Origin: an uncultured Burkholderiales bacterium
GTDB taxonomy: Bacteria; Pseudomonadota; Gammaproteobacteria; Burkholderiales; Burkholderiaceae_D
Length of the DNA stretch: 7,020 nucleotides
Direction of reading: 5' to 3'
NCBI GenBank assembly: GCA_937872165.1
Contig: CALMOR010000006.1
Span: 1-7,020 of the forward strand
The number at the start of each line of letters is the position of its first letter. Positions within the stretch are counted from its first letter, which is position 1. The translations under genes were made by a program, and so were the position numbers. The notes under the pieces are model-generated. The model saw nothing but the letters and a program-made list of their open reading frames with translations. It searched no databases and had not been told where the DNA came from. Positions 5,442 through 7,020 of this stretch are shown piece after piece.

Positions 5442-5765
5442 ATGACTATCGACAAAGGCAAACCCGTCTCGATCGAGGCGCTGAACGTCGTGGCAGCGCT
5501 GAGCCAGGCGCTGACCTACCAGGACAAGGCCGAGCTGAGCGTCACGTTCCAGGTCGGCGCGGCACAAGCGAAGGTCGTCGCCGACGCTCTGAGACTGCTC
5601 TGCGACGTGGTGGATACGCGGGTGGAGGTCGCGCTGGTCTGCGCCAGCCCGTGCAAGCCGCAGAAGGAGAAGAACCCGCCGCCTCCGCCGCCCGACTCCC
5701 CGCCGCCGGAGCGGAAGGACGACGGCGGGAAGCCGTCCGACACCGGCGACTACGAAGACAACTGA
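5442..5765 (+). CDS. Small protein upstream of YcaO; candidate RiPP precursor or partner protein
   Basis: I do not recognise this 107-residue protein. Residues ~10-28 and ~41-57 look helical, ~31-39 (ELSVTFQVG) and ~60-68 (RVEVALVCA) look like strands, suggesting a small folded domain. The rest appears disordered: a Lys-rich link, six consecutive Pro (79-84), PPP (87-89), and an acidic, Gly-containing tail ending DYEDN. Cysteines are at 54, 67 and 71; the last two form CASPC. There is no signal peptide or membrane segment. The gene ends 4 bases before the YcaO start, so the two are almost certainly coexpressed. By analogy with YcaO RiPP loci it could be the precursor, with the first ~65 residues as leader, or a recognition partner. 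The ATG at 5442 has no clear Shine-Dalgarno. An in-frame ATG at 5340 would place the -10 and the hairpin inside the gene and was rejected. Confidence 0.7.
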   Translation: MTIDKGKPVSIEALNVVAALSQALTYQDKAELSVTFQVGAAQAKVVADALRLLCDVVDTRVEVALVCASPCKPQKEKNPPPPPPDSPPPERKDDGGKPSDTGDYEDN

Positions 5766-5769
5766 CGCG

Positions 5770-7017
5770 GTGAACGACACGGAGGCAGCCGACCGCACGC
5801 TCGTGCGGTCGGGCTCGAGCTTCCGTCTGCGCCCGGCCGAGGAAACGCTTCGCATCGCCCGTGCGGCGATGCCGACACTCGGCATCTCGCGCGTCACCGA
5901 CATCACGCGGATGGACCGGCTCGGGCTGCCGGTGTACGCGAGCGTCCGCCCGCGCGCCGCGCTGCTGCAGGTCCATGCCGGCAAGGGTCTTCGCCCGGCC
6001 GAAGCGGAGGTGGGCGCGTTGATGGAAGCCATCGAGTTCGCGGTCGCCGAACCGGGCCATCGGTCGTGGGCCTGCATCGAACGTCCGGTCGCGGCGATCG
6101 CCACGCAGCTCGGCGACGACTTGCGCTTCGCCGACCTCGTACCGAAGTGGCGGCTCTCGATCGCCGACGACGAGCTCGTCGAGGCGGTCGCGTGCGAGGA
6201 CGTCGGTCGAGGCCGAGCGGTCCTGCTTCCGGCGGAACTCGTCTTCCTGCCTTGCGAACCGCGACAGGGCCGCGCCCTGTTCGGCTGGACCGGCAACGGC
6301 CTCGCGTCCGGCAACTCGCTCGACGAGGCGACGCTGCACGGCCTCTTCGAAGTGCTCGAACGCGATGCGCTCGCGATGAGCCGCATCGACAACGCGTCGC
6401 GCTGGGTCGAGCCCTCGTCGCTGCCGGAGCCCTTCGCCGGACTCGCGGTCCGATGGCGAGCGCTCGGCATCGAACTCGTCGTGCGCTTCGTCGACAACGC
6501 GTTCGGCCTGCCGTGCTTCGAGGCGTTCGTCCACGAGCCGTCCAGCGCCGACATCGGCCTCGCCCGCGGCTCGGGGCTGCACGCCGACCGCCACATCGCG
6601 CTGTCGCGTGCCGTCTGCGAGGCCGCGCAGTCGAGGCTGAGCGGCATCCACGGCGGCCGCGAGGACCTCGTCGGGTTCTATGCCAAGTACCGGGACAAGA
6701 CACCCCAAGCGCGGCGGGCGGCCGAGCGCAAGGTGCTCGACGAAGTCTTCGATCGTGCCCGTCCGATCGAGTGGCCGTCGATCCCGCATGGGCCGGCGAT
6801 CGGTGACGACATCGGCTCGGTCCTCGATGCGACGGTGGACCGCCTGCGCGACCGCGGCTTCCCCGCCGTCTTCCGCCATCGCTTCGCGTCGGCGGTCGAC
6901 GGGCTCGCGGTGGTCAAGGTCGTCGTCCCCAGGTGCGAGGAGATCGAGCACGACACGGAGCGGGTGGGTCCGCGCCGGCTCGCGCGGATCGTGGAAAACG
7001 CGAAGACCCGCGACTAG
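5770..7017 (+). CDS. YcaO-domain ATP-dependent peptide-backbone-modifying enzyme (stand-alone)
   Basis: This complete 415-residue YcaO-family enzyme would use ATP to activate a backbone amide and install azoline, thioamide or a related group. Nucleotide and Mg-site segments are in family order: GKG at 71-73, ALMEAIE with Glu86 and Glu89, SGNSLDEATLHGLFEVLERDA (Glu186, His190, Glu194, Glu197, Arg198) and the SRAVCEAAQSRL block (Glu284, Gln287, Arg289) followed by IHGGRED. The start of the fold, RPAEETLRIARAAMPTLGISRVTDITRMDRLGLPVYASVRP, and the QSRLSGIHGGRED stretch resemble TfuA-associated YcaO proteins. The C-terminus (ARIVENAKTRD) lacks the Pro-rich end of azoline-forming cyclodehydratases. 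No fused E1-like or TfuA domain is present, so a partner protein is expected. The GTG at 5770 keeps the whole N-terminal region and sits 4 bases after the upstream stop; its ribosome-binding site is poor, which fits translational coupling. A GTG at 5802 is an alternative. Confidence 0.94.
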   Translation: MNDTEAADRTLVRSGSSFRLRPAEETLRIARAAMPTLGISRVTDITRMDRLGLPVYASVRPRAALLQVHAGKGLRPAEAEVGALMEAIEFAVAEPGHRSWACIERPVAAIATQLGDDLRFADLVPKWRLSIADDELVEAVACEDVGRGRAVLLPAELVFLPCEPRQGRALFGWTGNGLASGNSLDEATLHGLFEVLERDALAMSRIDNASRWVEPSSLPEPFAGLAVRWRALGIELVVRFVDNAFGLPCFEAFVHEPSSADIGLARGSGLHADRHIALSRAVCEAAQSRLSGIHGGREDLVGFYAKYRDKTPQARRAAERKVLDEVFDRARPIEWPSIPHGPAIGDDIGSVLDATVDRLRDRGFPAVFRHRFASAVDGLAVVKVVVPRCEEIEHDTERVGPRRLARIVENAKTRD

Positions 7018-7020
7018 GCC

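Noticed and set aside
5679..5708. CCG-rich tract as a possible unstable repeat or phase-variation site
   Set aside because: It simply encodes the polyproline run with mixed Pro codons and an intervening DS; no pure tandem repeat long enough to be hypermutable is seen.
5373..6951. Long minus-strand open frames opposite the YcaO gene
   Set aside because: They have no domain signals and Arg/Ser-rich composition; the plus strand carries complete YcaO motifs.

Overview
The window looks like chromosomal DNA from a high-GC proteobacterium, most likely a betaproteobacterium. This is inferred from the very GC-rich third codon positions, the close resemblance of the ugp proteins to proteobacterial UgpB and UgpQ, and scattered AT-rich -10 elements (TATAAT, TATAGT) that stand out from a GC background. 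No RNA genes, insertion sequences, CRISPR arrays or attachment sites were seen. All genes look intact except the one cut by the left edge.

Left block (1-1923, minus strand): a glycerophosphodiester uptake and use pair. ugpB (periplasmic binding protein) is followed 21 bases later by the 5' part of ugpQ (glycerophosphodiester phosphodiesterase), which runs off the left edge. A consensus TATAAT precedes ugpB. Two ligand-contact positions known from E. coli UgpB appear to be Asp here, so the ligand preference may have shifted.

Middle block (1895-4647, plus strand): a CaiB/BaiF-type CoA transferase gene is divergent from ugpB, with -10 hexamers that overlap on the two strands. It overlaps by 4 bases (ATGA) with an alpha/beta-hydrolase gene, so the two are probably translationally coupled. 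A thioredoxin-fold peroxiredoxin-like gene with a CPIC motif follows after a 166-base gap. A 204-base, very GC-rich, palindrome-filled convergent intergenic stretch separates it from the next gene.

Right block (4852-7017): a Fur-superfamily metalloregulator (minus strand) is divergent from a two-gene plus-strand unit. That unit encodes a 107-residue unrecognised protein with a folded-looking N-terminal part, three Cys, a polyproline stretch and an acidic tail, followed 4 bases after its stop by a complete YcaO-domain enzyme. A small ORF directly upstream of a stand-alone YcaO gene is the usual layout of a ribosomally synthesised and modified peptide (RiPP) locus. The 191-base divergent spacer carries two abutting inverted repeats beside the regulator promoter, a TATAGT element and a hairpin in the predicted leader of the small gene. 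The most interesting reading is a possibly metal-responsive YcaO peptide-modification system. The expected partner gene (for example tfuA) would lie just past the right edge and cannot be seen.
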